The notes under the pieces: model-generated | The model's database searches: none | Told to the model about the DNA's origin: nothing | The model's input: only the letters and a program-made list of their open reading frames with translations | Translations under genes and position numbers: made by a program | Source of the DNA: Marivibrio halodurans | Lineage (GTDB): Bacteria; Pseudomonadota; Alphaproteobacteria; UBA8366; Aestuariispiraceae | Reading direction: 5' to 3' | Assembly (NCBI RefSeq): GCF_017963645.1 | Contig: NZ_JAGMWN010000002.1 | Coordinates: 186,001-250,000 of the forward strand | DNA: 64,000 nt | Shown: positions 42,754 through 50,999 of the stretch, piece after piece | Layout: every line of letters starts with the position of its first letter | How positions within the stretch are numbered: the stretch's first letter is position 1

Positions 42754-43056
42754 GCTAACATCCCTTCTGTCGGTCGATGGACCCTTGAGGTGGACCGTGC
42801 CCGGTTGCCGTGCCCGGTTGCCGTGGGCGCGCGGCCTGTCGGTGGCGGCCTTTCGGTGAATGATCGGCGCGTTCGCGCGAGGGCGGTCGTTTTCTTCTCC
42901 TGGCCCCATCTCTTTGCAAACCGGCGCCGATCGTGTAAGCGCCCGATCGTGAGCCCGGCCGAAACACTAGCCAAACCGGGCCATGCGGACAATCCCGCCC
43001 GCGCCGGCCCGGCCCATGGCCCGGCCGTCCCGGGCCGAAGACAGCGGAGGCCGGTC
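42754..43056. other. Divergent folB/folP promoter region, no gene seen
   Basis: A 303-base region rich in G and C with simple internal duplication (TGCCCGGTTGCCG twice near 42800). It must contain both promoters. No clear -35/-10 pair, riboswitch or terminator was recognised. Confidence 0.45.
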
Positions 43057-43968
43057 ATGACCGACAGCGTCCTCGACACCCGCCCGGCGCCTTCGGATGG
43101 CGCCGCGCGCGGCCGGTTCATCTGGGGCCGGCGTCCGCACATCATGGGTATCGTGAATGTGACGCCGGACTCCTTCTCCGGCGACGGCCTTCTGCGCGAA
43201 CGCGACATGCGCGCCGCCGCCCTGGATCAGGCGGAGCGATTCCTGGCGGACGGCGCCGATATCCTCGATATCGGCGGAGAGAGCACGCGTCCGGGCGCCG
43301 AGCCCGTCCAGGAGGCGGAGGAAATCGCCCGCGTCGTGCCCGTGATCGAGGCGATCCGCGCGCGCTTCCCCCAGGCCGTGATCTCGATCGACAGCTTCAA
43401 GGCCGGTACGGCGGCGGCCGCGCTCGACGCCGGGGCGGATTGGATCAACGACGTCTGGGGGCTGGCCGCCGATCCGGGGATGGCGCCGCTGGCGGTGGCG
43501 CGCGGCTGCCCCATCGTGTTGATGCACAACCGCTCCAAGCCCGGCCATGCGGAGATCGACGCCCGCCTCGGCGGCAGTTATCGCGCCCCGGACTACGGCG
43601 ATTTCCTGCCGGAGGTGCTGGCGGAGATGCGGACGATGCTGGACCGGGCGCTCGGCGCCGGGATCGCCTCGGAGAACATCATCCTCGATCCCGGCGTCGG
43701 CTTCGGCAAGACGGTGGCGCAGAACATGATGCTGATCGACAAGCTCGACCGCGTGCGCGCCCTCGGCCATCCGGTTCTGCTGGGGGCCAGCCGGAAGAGC
43801 TTCATCGGCCGCGTCCTGGATGTCGAGCCGGAGGAGCGCGTGGACGGCACGGCCGCGACCACGGCCGTGGGCGTCATGCGCGGGGCGGATATCCTGCGCG
43901 TCCACGATGTGCGGCAAATGGCCCATGTCGCGCGCATGACCCATGCGATCGTGACCGCGGAAGGGTAA
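43057..43968 (+). CDS. folP: Dihydropteroate synthase
   Basis: Condenses hydroxymethyl-dihydropterin pyrophosphate with p-aminobenzoate. The 303-residue TIM-barrel protein carries both family signatures: IMGIVNVTPDSFSGDG near residue 29 and DGADILDIGGESTRPGAEPV near residue 66. It also has WINDVWGLAADP, PIVLMHNRSKPG, IILDPGVGFGKT and LLGASRKSFIGRVL, the sulfonamide/pABA and phosphate pocket. GGAGG lies six bases before the ATG. The folK gene follows six bases after its stop. Confidence 0.97.
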   Translation: MTDSVLDTRPAPSDGAARGRFIWGRRPHIMGIVNVTPDSFSGDGLLRERDMRAAALDQAERFLADGADILDIGGESTRPGAEPVQEAEEIARVVPVIEAIRARFPQAVISIDSFKAGTAAAALDAGADWINDVWGLAADPGMAPLAVARGCPIVLMHNRSKPGHAEIDARLGGSYRAPDYGDFLPEVLAEMRTMLDRALGAGIASENIILDPGVGFGKTVAQNMMLIDKLDRVRALGHPVLLGASRKSFIGRVLDVEPEERVDGTAATTAVGVMRGADILRVHDVRQMAHVARMTHAIVTAEG

Positions 43969-43974
43969 GGCCGG

Positions 43975-44478
43975 ATGGGCGAGGTCCTGATCGCGCTGGG
44001 CGCCAATCTGGGCGACCGCCGCGCGCATTTGGCGCGGGCGGTCGAGGCGTTGCGCGCCGACATGGCCCTGGATGCCCTGTCCCGGCTTTACGAGACGGCG
44101 CCGATGTATGTCGCCGACCAGCCGGCCTTCCTCAACATGGCGGTGCGCGGGCGGACGGCGCTGGCGCCGCGCGCCCTGCTCGACCGGTTGAAGGAAATCG
44201 AGGACGCGTTGGGGCGCGAGACGACCTATCGCAACGGGCCGCGCGCGATCGACCTCGACATCCTCTATCACGGCGACCGGATCGTGTCGGATGACCGGTT
44301 GACGGTTCCGCATCCCCGGATCGCCGAGCGGGCCTTCGTGCTGGTCCCGCTGATGGATATCGCGCCCGACTGGATCGACCCGGCGCGGGGCGAGAGCGTG
44401 CGGGCGATGCATGACGCGGTGCCGGGTCGGGATACGGTGCGGCTGGCGGAACCGCCGGAACTCGACGCCGGCTCATAA
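43975..44478 (+). CDS. folK: 6-hydroxymethyl-7,8-dihydropterin pyrophosphokinase
   Basis: Transfers pyrophosphate from ATP to hydroxymethyl-dihydropterin, just before the FolP step. The 167-residue HPPK fold starts VLIALGANLGDRRAHLARAVEAL. It holds LYETAPMYVADQPAFLNMAVRG and the signature NGPRAIDLDILYHGDRIVSDDRLTVPHPRIAERAFVLVPLMDIAPDW, with the RxxDxDxL metal-binding Asp pair. It is the second gene of the folP-folK operon. Confidence 0.96.
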   Translation: MGEVLIALGANLGDRRAHLARAVEALRADMALDALSRLYETAPMYVADQPAFLNMAVRGRTALAPRALLDRLKEIEDALGRETTYRNGPRAIDLDILYHGDRIVSDDRLTVPHPRIAERAFVLVPLMDIAPDWIDPARGESVRAMHDAVPGRDTVRLAEPPELDAGS

Positions 44479-44514
44479 GGTCCCCGGCGCGCCCTTGCCC
44501 GCCGGTCCCCCATG

Positions 44515-44616
44515 CCGTTCATGCATGAACGGGTTGCATATCCTGATCATCCAGCTTTGTGGAAGACGCATGCCTGTGCTTCCACCTTTGCAGAACAACG
44601 CATGCTGCATTGCAAT
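44515..44616. promoter_or_regulatory. Palindrome-rich AT-leaning leader of the XRE-type gene
   Basis: An 18-bp perfect palindrome CCGTTCATGCATGAACGG lies at 44515-44532. It is followed by repeated TGCAT/GCATGC words and the 8-bp palindrome ATTGCAAT at 44609-44616, all within 100 bases of non-coding DNA. The adjacent downstream gene is a helix-turn-helix regulator, so operator sites are likely. Confidence 0.5.
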
Positions 44617-44724
44617 AATGTGACGCACAGATATGCCCCGCACGGACGGGGCAGCGCCCGGCCGGGGCGTATTCGCGTCTGGCCGCGCGGCGCTTTCCCA
44701 CGAATTGGATGACAAGGATCGAAT

Positions 44725-45051
44725 ATGATGACGATGATGCATGAGACGAAAAGCCCCTGGCACCTCGGCGGCGAATGGATCGCCGGCCTGCGTGCCGCGC
44801 AGCAGATCACCCAGGCCGAACTGGCCGAGCAGGTTGGCGCGCCCTCCACGCTGTGGATCGAGGAGTTGGAAGCCGGCCGTCATCCGGTTCCCTCGGTCTA
44901 TTTCCAGGCTTTCGCGAAACAGTTCGGCTGGGCCGAGCATGATTTCGCCGCCCGCTGCCTTAGCTATTTCGACCCGACCGCCTATCGCGCGCTGTTCGGC
45001 GAAATCGCCCCCTCCGCGCCGGTCCTGGCCGCGGTGCGCCGCGCCGCCTGA
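44725..45051 (+). CDS. XRE-type helix-turn-helix protein
   Basis: A 108-residue protein with an HTH of the Cro/CI (XRE) kind: GGEWIAGLRAAQQITQAELAEQVGAPSTLWIEELEAGRHPVPSVYFQAFAKQFG. The C-terminal 40 residues (FAARCLSYFDPTAYRALFGEIAPSAPVLAAVRR) carry no recognised domain. AAGGA precedes the ATG. It is a stand-alone regulator; no toxin partner is adjacent. The palindromes at 44515-44616 are its most likely binding sites (inference). Confidence 0.82.
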   Translation: MMTMMHETKSPWHLGGEWIAGLRAAQQITQAELAEQVGAPSTLWIEELEAGRHPVPSVYFQAFAKQFGWAEHDFAARCLSYFDPTAYRALFGEIAPSAPVLAAVRRAA

Positions 45052-45090
45052 TCGCCCCCCGGCTGATGGTTCCCCGCCTCTGGGTGCCGG

Positions 45091-45990
45091 TCAGACCGGC
45101 GTCGTCCAGGCGGGGTCGCGATGCTTCTCCCAATAGAGGTCGCGTAACGCGCGCGTCACCGGACCCGGCCGGCCGTCGCCGATCGGCCTGTCGTCCGCGC
45201 GCGCGATCGGCATGATGCCGCCTGCGGTGGAGGTGATGAAGGCCTCGTCCGCCGCGCGGAAGGTGGCGGTGGGTAGCGGCGCCTCGACCGTCTCATGGCC
45301 GAGTTCGGCCGCGAGGCGGAGCGCCGTATCGCGCGAGATGCCGCGCAGCACGCCGCGATCCGGCGTCAGGACCCGGCCGTCCTTGACCGCGAAGACGTTG
45401 AAGCCCGGCCCCTCGCAGATATTCTCCGCCGGGTCGGTCAGCACCACGTTCTCCGCGCCCGCGTCATAGGCGGCATAGAGTCCCTGAACCAGATCGTGCC
45501 AGTGATAGTTCTTGGCCGTGGGGTCGACGCTTTCCGGTGGGATGCGGCGGATGCCGCTGATATGGACATGCAGCCCCTCGTCCCATCGGTCCCTCGGCAG
45601 GATGAAGCCGAGCGGCACCGCGAAGACGATGAAGGTCGGAACGGCGTCGCGCGGATCGCGGCTGAAGGTCGGGGAAAGGCCGCGCGTGATCAGGCATTCG
45701 ACATAGCCGGCCTCGCCCACGCCGCCCCGGCGCACGCATTCGCGCATGATCTCCGCGCAGTCCGCCTTGGCGACCGGGATATCCAACCGCAATTTCTCGG
45801 CCGAGGCGTAGAACCGATCCAGATGCGCGTCGAGGCGGAAGAACCGCCCATCGATGCAATGCGCGACGTCGTAGGTCGCGTCGGAGCGCAGCAATCCCCA
45901 ATCCAGCACCGACAGGGTCGCGTCCGCGATGGCGCAATACTGCCCGCGCGCATAGGCCGCGCCGGGCGGGAAGGTCTGGCTGTCGCTCAT
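45091..45990 (-). CDS. Class IV PLP-dependent aminotransferase
   Basis: A 299-residue fold-type IV enzyme related to branched-chain and D-amino-acid aminotransferases. Landmarks are ATLSVLDWGLLRSDATYDVAHCIDGRFFRLDAHLDRFYASAEKLRLD at the N-terminus, PTAKNYHWHDLVQG with the PLP-binding Lys, and VVLTDPAENICEGPGFNVFAVKDGRVLTPDRGVLRGISRDTALRLA. The ITSTAGGIMPI motif binds the phosphate. It lies 81 bases downstream of phnF on the same strand and could be co-transcribed with it. Whether it acts on a phosphonate-related amine or an ordinary amino acid is not known. Confidence 0.9.
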   Translation of the reverse strand: MSDSQTFPPGAAYARGQYCAIADATLSVLDWGLLRSDATYDVAHCIDGRFFRLDAHLDRFYASAEKLRLDIPVAKADCAEIMRECVRRGGVGEAGYVECLITRGLSPTFSRDPRDAVPTFIVFAVPLGFILPRDRWDEGLHVHISGIRRIPPESVDPTAKNYHWHDLVQGLYAAYDAGAENVVLTDPAENICEGPGFNVFAVKDGRVLTPDRGVLRGISRDTALRLAAELGHETVEAPLPTATFRAADEAFITSTAGGIMPIARADDRPIGDGRPGPVTRALRDLYWEKHRDPAWTTPV

Positions 45991-46071
45991 GAAGCTCTCC
46001 GGTTCGATGAAACAGGGCGGGCCGGAAGATTGGCATGGGCGGCCGCCCGTCGATAGGGGCCATTCCCCCCT

Positions 46072-46863
46072 CTATTCCGGGGCCACCTGCTCACGGGCGG
46101 CCTCTTCGCGAAACGGCTCCACCACCAATTGGACGCGGTCGCTGGAGAAACGGGTGACGCCATATTCGATGGCGCGGCCGTCGGCATCGACATCGACATT
46201 CTCGGTCTGGAGCAGGGGGCGGCCCACCGGTTGCTTGAGGAGCGCCGCTTCCTCCCGCGTCGGCATGCGTGCCGTGACGCGGGTCGATAGGCGGCGATAA
46301 TCCGCCACGCCCATCCGCCGCAGCGATTCCGTCAGCGACCGGCACTCCCGATAATGCGCGTCGATGCCGGCGAACCGTTTGGCCGGCAGGTAATGCAGGC
46401 CGAGGGCGAGGGGGCGGTCGTCCGCCTCGCTCATCGCCTCGATCACGATGATGGGGGCGCCGACGCGCAGATTCAGGTGGCGCGCGATGACGCGGTCGGC
46501 CACCGCCTGCTCCGCCCGCAGCAGCCGATGGCCGGGCAGACGGTTCGCCCCCGCGATATTCTGGGAGAAGCGGGTGCGGTTGCCGATCGGATAGTCGATC
46601 GTCTCCTCCTGGACGAAGGTGCCGCGCCCCTGCTCGATCCGGACGGCGCCCCGCTCCGCCAAGGCCGCCATGGCGCGGCGCAGCGTGTGGCGGTTGACCG
46701 CGAAGCGCCGGGCCAGCGCCGCCTCCGCCGGCAGGCGTTCGCCGCGCGGATAGGTGCCGGCGCGGATATCCTCCATCAGCGTTTCGGCGATCCGGCTCCA
46801 TGTCGTGCGGCCGGTCCCCATGCCGTCCCTATCGTCCGGCGGTGTCATGCGGCGGGTCTCCAT
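46072..46863 (-). CDS. phnF: PhnF-type GntR/UTRA regulator of phosphonate genes
   Basis: A 263-residue HutC-subfamily repressor. The winged helix reads RIAETLMEDIRAGTYPRGERLPAEAALARRFAVNRHTLRRAMAALAERGAVRIEQGRGTFV. The UTRA domain runs to VQLVVEPFREE and has GRPLLQTENVDVDADGRAIEYGVTRFSSDRVQ. MTPPDDRDG at 46848 is a better-spaced alternative start (GGAG upstream). It is divergent from the phnG operon across a region with a matching operator. The effector is unknown. Confidence 0.9.
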   Translation of the reverse strand: METRRMTPPDDRDGMGTGRTTWSRIAETLMEDIRAGTYPRGERLPAEAALARRFAVNRHTLRRAMAALAERGAVRIEQGRGTFVQEETIDYPIGNRTRFSQNIAGANRLPGHRLLRAEQAVADRVIARHLNLRVGAPIIVIEAMSEADDRPLALGLHYLPAKRFAGIDAHYRECRSLTESLRRMGVADYRRLSTRVTARMPTREEAALLKQPVGRPLLQTENVDVDADGRAIEYGVTRFSSDRVQLVVEPFREEAAREQVAPE

Positions 46864-46922
46864 GCGTTCGAATCATCCATCCGGCGTCACGGAATATTCA
46901 CCCCGTGCCGAGCGGCATTTCC

Positions 46923-46951
46923 TTTACAACACATCCATTCTAAGCGATAAA
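46923..46951 (+). promoter_or_regulatory. Sigma-70-type promoter of the phnG operon
   Basis: TTTACA (46923-46928) and GATAAA (46946-46951) are separated by exactly 17 bases, 45 bases before the phnG start. The PhnF-like palindrome begins two bases downstream of the -10 box. Confidence 0.55.
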
Positions 46952-46952
46952 A

Positions 46953-46970
46953 GATATAGACGTCTATACC
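46953..46970. promoter_or_regulatory. PhnF operator
   Basis: The core TATAGACGTCTATA (46955-46968) is a perfect palindrome. On the minus strand the sequence reads TTGGTATAGACGTC, containing GGTATAGAC, the half-site of the TGGTATAGACCA operator described for mycobacterial PhnF. Its position just after the phnG -10 box fits repression by steric block. Confidence 0.7.
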
Positions 46971-46995
46971 AATTTACGAACTGGTCGAGAAATCG

Positions 46996-47508
46996 ATGAC
47001 GACACCCTCTTCCACGAATGCCGGTTCCCCCACCGGGGAGGATGCTCCGCGCAAGCAATGGATGGCCGTCCTGGCCAAGGCCCCCGCCAAGCGGGTCGAG
47101 GCCTTGGCCACCGCCTATCTGGAGGGGGTGGCGGATGCGGTCGCGCCGCGCTTCCGCGTGCTGCGGCGGCCGGAAACCGGCCTCGTCATGGTGCGCGGGC
47201 GGGCGGGCGGTACCGGCGATCCCTTCAATATGGGGGAGATGACGGTCACGCGCTGCACCGTGGTGCTGGAGCGGGACGGCGCGGCGGCGGTCGCGGGCCA
47301 TGCCTATATCGCCGGGCGGGACCGGGCGCATGCGACGCTGGCCGCGAAGCTCGACGCCCTGCTGCAAACCGACGGCCATCATGGCCCGCTGATGGCCGCG
47401 CTGGTCGAGCCCCTGGCGCGCGAGGCGGAGGAACGCCGCGCCGCCCGGCGCCGCCGGGTGGGGGCGACCAAGGTTGATTTCTTCACCCTCGTCCGTGGGG
47501 AGGATTGA
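46996..47508 (+). CDS. phnG: Carbon-phosphorus lyase core subunit PhnG
   Basis: A 170-residue subunit of the PhnGHIJ core complex; with PhnI it helps exchange adenine of ATP for the phosphonate. Characteristic segments are RKQWMAVLAKAPAKRVEALATAYL, PETGLVMVRGRAGGTGDPFNMGEMTVTRCTVVL and HAYIAGRDRAHATLAAKLDALLQ. It is the first gene of the plus-strand phn operon, three bases before phnH. Confidence 0.95.
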   Translation: MTTPSSTNAGSPTGEDAPRKQWMAVLAKAPAKRVEALATAYLEGVADAVAPRFRVLRRPETGLVMVRGRAGGTGDPFNMGEMTVTRCTVVLERDGAAAVAGHAYIAGRDRAHATLAAKLDALLQTDGHHGPLMAALVEPLAREAEERRAARRRRVGATKVDFFTLVRGED

Positions 47509-47511
47509 GCG

Positions 47512-48126
47512 ATGGTAAGCGCCGCGATGATCGAGCCGCCGGCGGAAGGCTTCAGCGACCCCGTCCTGGATGCGGCCGAATGCTTTCGCGTCATCCTGGG
47601 CGCGTTGGCGACGCCGGGGACGCCGATGCGCCTGCCCCGCACCGTCGCCGCGCCCGACGCGTTGGGGCCCGAAGGGGCGGCGCTGGCGCTGACCCTGATG
47701 GATTTCGAGACGCGGGTCTGGCTGCATCCGGATATCGCGACCGAGGCGGTCGTCCGGTATCTCGCCTTCCATACCGGCGTCGTCCGCGCGTCGGAGGCGG
47801 GGGCGGCGGATTTCGCGGTGATGCCGATTGGCGCGGCAGTTTCGGTGCTGCCGACCCTCGTGGTCGGCACGGCGGATTATCCCGACCGTGCCGCCAGCGC
47901 GATCCTGCTGACAGATGGCATGGACGGCGGCGCGCCCGCGCGGTTGAGCGGGCCGGGCCTCGCCGCGCCGGTCGATTTCGCGCCGGCGGGGGCGACCTCC
48001 GCGCTCTGGTCGGTGTTGCGGGAGAATGCGGCGCGTTTCCCGCTGGGGGTCGATTGCTTCTTCGCCGGCGGCGGCGCCGTCGCCGGCCTGCCGCGCAGCA
48101 CGCGGATCGAGAGCGGGGAGGGCTGA
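47512..48126 (+). CDS. phnH: Carbon-phosphorus lyase core subunit PhnH
   Basis: A 204-residue core subunit with a PLP-transferase-like fold but no cofactor lysine role in the family. Typical elements are DAAECFRVILGALATPGTPMRLPRTV, ALTLMDFETRVWLHPD, FHTGVVRASEAGAADFAVMP and the C-terminal NAARFPLGVDCFFAGGGAVAGLPRSTRIE. It starts three bases after phnG. Confidence 0.95.
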   Translation: MVSAAMIEPPAEGFSDPVLDAAECFRVILGALATPGTPMRLPRTVAAPDALGPEGAALALTLMDFETRVWLHPDIATEAVVRYLAFHTGVVRASEAGAADFAVMPIGAAVSVLPTLVVGTADYPDRAASAILLTDGMDGGAPARLSGPGLAAPVDFAPAGATSALWSVLRENAARFPLGVDCFFAGGGAVAGLPRSTRIESGEG

Positions 48127-48130
48127 GCCC

Positions 48131-49279
48131 ATGTATGTCGCGGTGAAGGGTGGCGAACGCGCGATCGAGAACGCGCACGGCCTGCTGGCCGAGGACCGGC
48201 GCGGCGATACCGAGGTGCCGGAACTGACGCCCGATCAGATCCGGGAGCAGATGAAGCTCGCCGTCGACCGGGTGATGACGGAAGGCTCGCTCTATGACCG
48301 GGAACTGGCGGCATTGGCGCTCAAGCAGGCGCGCGGCGATCAGATCGAGGCGATCTTCCTGCTGCGCGCCTATCGCACGACGCTGCCGCGTTTCGCCGCT
48401 TCGCGCCCCGTCGATACCGGGGCGATGGTGGTGGAGCGCCGTGTTTCCGCCACCTTCAAGGATCTGCCCGGCGGCCAGATCCTGGGGCCGACCTTCGACT
48501 ATACCCATCGACTGATCGACCACGACCTTGCCGCGCCCCATCGACCCCGGCCGTGCGCGGAGGCGGCGCCGGTGGACGAGGCGATGCCGCGCGTCCTCGA
48601 CCTGCTGGCGTGCGAGGGGCTGATCGAGCCGGCCGACCCCGCCGACCCCGCCGCGCCCGATCCCCCCGACGCATCCGGCGCGGCGGATCGGGAGGACGGG
48701 CAACCCGCCGACATCACGCGCGAGCCGCCGCGGTTCCCGGCCGGCCGCGACGCGCGGCTCCAGACCCTGGCGCGCGGGGACGAGGGGTTCCTGCTGGCAC
48801 TGGCCTATTCCAGTCAGCGCGGCTATGGCCGCACCCATCCCTTCGCCGGGGAAATCCGGCTGGGCACGGTGCCGGTGTGCATCGCACCGGAGGAGTTGGG
48901 CTTCGAGATCGAGATCGGGGAGATCGAACTGACCGAATGCCAGATGGTGAACCAGTTCACCGGCGGCGCCGACCGCGCGCCCTGCTTCACGCGCGGCTAT
49001 GGCCTCGCCTTCGGTCATGGCGAGCGCAAGGCGATGTCGATGGCGCTGGTCGATCGGTCGTTGCGCGCCGACGCGTTCGAGGAGACGCGCGACGCCCCCG
49101 TGCAGGACGAGGAATTCGTCCTCTCCCATTGCGACAATGTGCAGGCGACGGGTTTCGTGGAGCATCTGAAGTTGCCCCACTATGTCGATTTCCAGTCGGA
49201 GCTTGAATTGCTGCGCCGCCTGCGGCGCGAGCATGACGCGCGGAACGGCCCGGACGACAAGGCGGAGGCGGCGGAATGA
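48131..49279 (+). CDS. phnI: Carbon-phosphorus lyase core subunit PhnI (nucleosidase)
   Basis: A 382-residue catalytic subunit that, with PhnG, PhnH and PhnL, forms alpha-D-ribose 1-methylphosphonate 5-triphosphate. It opens MYVAVKGGERAIENAHGLLAEDRRGD, which sets the start four bases after the phnH stop. Conserved blocks are LTPDQIREQMKLAVDRVMTEGSLYDRELAALALKQARGDQIEAIFLLRAYRTT, FKDLPGGQILGPTFDYTHRLID, YSSQRGYGRTHPFAGEIR and CQMVNQFTGGADRAPCFTRGYGLAFGHGERKAMSMALVDR. Confidence 0.95.
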   Translation: MYVAVKGGERAIENAHGLLAEDRRGDTEVPELTPDQIREQMKLAVDRVMTEGSLYDRELAALALKQARGDQIEAIFLLRAYRTTLPRFAASRPVDTGAMVVERRVSATFKDLPGGQILGPTFDYTHRLIDHDLAAPHRPRPCAEAAPVDEAMPRVLDLLACEGLIEPADPADPAAPDPPDASGAADREDGQPADITREPPRFPAGRDARLQTLARGDEGFLLALAYSSQRGYGRTHPFAGEIRLGTVPVCIAPEELGFEIEIGEIELTECQMVNQFTGGADRAPCFTRGYGLAFGHGERKAMSMALVDRSLRADAFEETRDAPVQDEEFVLSHCDNVQATGFVEHLKLPHYVDFQSELELLRRLRREHDARNGPDDKAEAAE

Positions 49280-50172
49280 ACATCCCGGCGGCAATGGTCG
49301 AGCCCGCGGGCGGGCGCGACGATACCTATAACTTCGCCTATCTGGACGAACAGACGAAGCGCATGATCCGCCGCGCGCTGCTGAAGGCGGTGGCGGTACC
49401 CGGCTATCAGGTGCCCTTCGCCGGGCGGGAAATGCCGATGCCCTATGGTTGGGGCACGGGCGGGGTGCAGGTGACGGCCGCGATCCTGAAGGCCGACGAT
49501 GTGCTGAAGGTGATCGACCAGGGGGCGGACGACACGACCAACGCGGTCTCCATCCGCAAGTTCTTCCGCCGCACGGCCGGCGTCGCGACGACGGAACGAA
49601 CGGAGGCGGCGAATGTCATCCAGACGCGTCACCGTATCCCGGAGACGCCGCTGCGCGCCGGGCAGATCCTGGTCTATCAGGTGCCGATCCCGGAGCCGCT
49701 GCGCTTCCTGGAGCCGCGCGAGACCGAGACCCGCCGCATGCACGCCCATGCCGATTACGGGCTGATGCATGTGAAGCTTTACGAGGATATCGCGCGGCAC
49801 GGCCATATCGCGACCACCTATGCCTATCCGGTGAAGGTGGCGGGGCGTTATGTCATGGACCCGTCGCCGACGCCTAAGTTCGACAATCCCAAAATGTCGG
49901 AATGCCCGGCGCTACAGCTTTTCGGCGCGGGGCGGGAGAAGCGGATCTATGCCATCCCGCCCTTCACGACGGTCGAGAGCCTGGATTTCGAGGATCATTC
50001 CTTCACCGTGCAGCGATGGGACCGGCCATGCGCGCTCTGCGGCGCGCGGGACAGCTTCCTGGACGAGGTGGTGACGGACGATCGCGGCGGGCGGATGTTC
50101 GTCTGTTCCGATACCGATTACTGCGCCCGGCGCCGCGACGCCGGCCACGGCCCGGAGGAGGAGGAGGCATGA
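49276..50172 (+). CDS. phnJ: Radical SAM C-P lyase PhnJ
   Basis: A 298-residue enzyme cleaving the carbon-phosphorus bond of ribose phosphonate with SAM and a [4Fe-4S] cluster. Cys252, Cys255 and Cys277 form the CX2CX21C ligand set (PCALCGARDSF and FVCSDTDYC). The Gly-rich YGWGTGGVQVTAAI near the N-terminus lies where the glycyl-radical residue is expected. Its ATG overlaps the phnI stop and its own stop overlaps phnK, so the core genes are tightly coupled. Confidence 0.96.
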   Translation: MNIPAAMVEPAGGRDDTYNFAYLDEQTKRMIRRALLKAVAVPGYQVPFAGREMPMPYGWGTGGVQVTAAILKADDVLKVIDQGADDTTNAVSIRKFFRRTAGVATTERTEAANVIQTRHRIPETPLRAGQILVYQVPIPEPLRFLEPRETETRRMHAHADYGLMHVKLYEDIARHGHIATTYAYPVKVAGRYVMDPSPTPKFDNPKMSECPALQLFGAGREKRIYAIPPFTTVESLDFEDHSFTVQRWDRPCALCGARDSFLDEVVTDDRGGRMFVCSDTDYCARRRDAGHGPEEEEA

Positions 50173-50999
50173 GCGTGGAAGCGACGGTGACGCCGGAAGA
50201 GGCCCCGCCCGTGATGGCGGGCGACGACACGCCCCCGATCCTGGCGGTCGAGGGGCTGGCCAAGCAGTATGGTGGGCGGATCGGCTGCGCCGATGTCGGC
50301 TTCCGCCTCTGGCCGGGCGAGGTGCTGGGCATCGTGGGGGAGAGTGGCTCGGGCAAGACCACCGTGCTCAATTGCGCCGCCGGCCGCCTCGCGCCGACGG
50401 CGGGGCGCGTGCTCTATAGCGCGGCTGACGGCGCCACCCATGATGTCCACGCGATCGCGGAGACCGACCGCCGCCGCCTGATGCGTACCGATTGGGCCTT
50501 CGTCCATCAGCATGCGCGCGACGGCCTGCGCATGGGGGTGAGCGCCGGGGCGAATGTGGGGGAACCCCTGATGGCGCTCGGCGCGCGGCATTATGGCCGC
50601 ATCCGTACCGCCGCCGGCGATTGGCTGACCCGCACGGAGATCGACGCGGATCGGATCGACGACCGGCCGACGACCTTCTCCGGCGGCATGCAGCAGCGCT
50701 TGCAGGTCGCCCGCGCGCTGGTGGCGGAACCGCGCCTCGTCTTCATGGACGAGCCGACCGGCGGCCTCGACGTGTCGGTTCAGGCGCGGCTGCTCGATCT
50801 CTTGCGGGGGTTGGTGACGGAACTCGGCCTCGCCGCCGTGATCGTGACGCATGATCTGGCGGTGGCGCGACTGCTTTCCCACCGGCTTCTGGTGATGCGG
50901 CGCGGCCGGGTGGTGGAAACCGGCCTGACCGATCAGGTGCTGGATGATCCGCAGCATCCCTATACCCAACTTCTCGTCGCCTCGGTGTTGCAGCCATGA
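50169..50999 (+). CDS. phnK: C-P lyase ATP-binding subunit PhnK
   Basis: A 276-residue ABC-type ATPase that binds the PhnGHIJ complex. It has Walker A GESGSGKTT, signature TFSGGMQQRLQVARALV, Walker B LVFMDEPTGGLDVSVQ and a switch His in VTHDLAVARLL. The YTQLLVASVLQP C-terminus is of oligopeptide-ATPase type. The start overlaps the phnJ stop (ATGA). The first 25 residues are a low-similarity extension. Confidence 0.94.
   Translation: MSVEATVTPEEAPPVMAGDDTPPILAVEGLAKQYGGRIGCADVGFRLWPGEVLGIVGESGSGKTTVLNCAAGRLAPTAGRVLYSAADGATHDVHAIAETDRRRLMRTDWAFVHQHARDGLRMGVSAGANVGEPLMALGARHYGRIRTAAGDWLTRTEIDADRIDDRPTTFSGGMQQRLQVARALVAEPRLVFMDEPTGGLDVSVQARLLDLLRGLVTELGLAAVIVTHDLAVARLLSHRLLVMRRGRVVETGLTDQVLDDPQHPYTQLLVASVLQP

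Noticed and set aside
44725-45051. Antitoxin of a toxin-antitoxin pair
   Set aside because: The XRE-type protein has no small toxin gene on either side.
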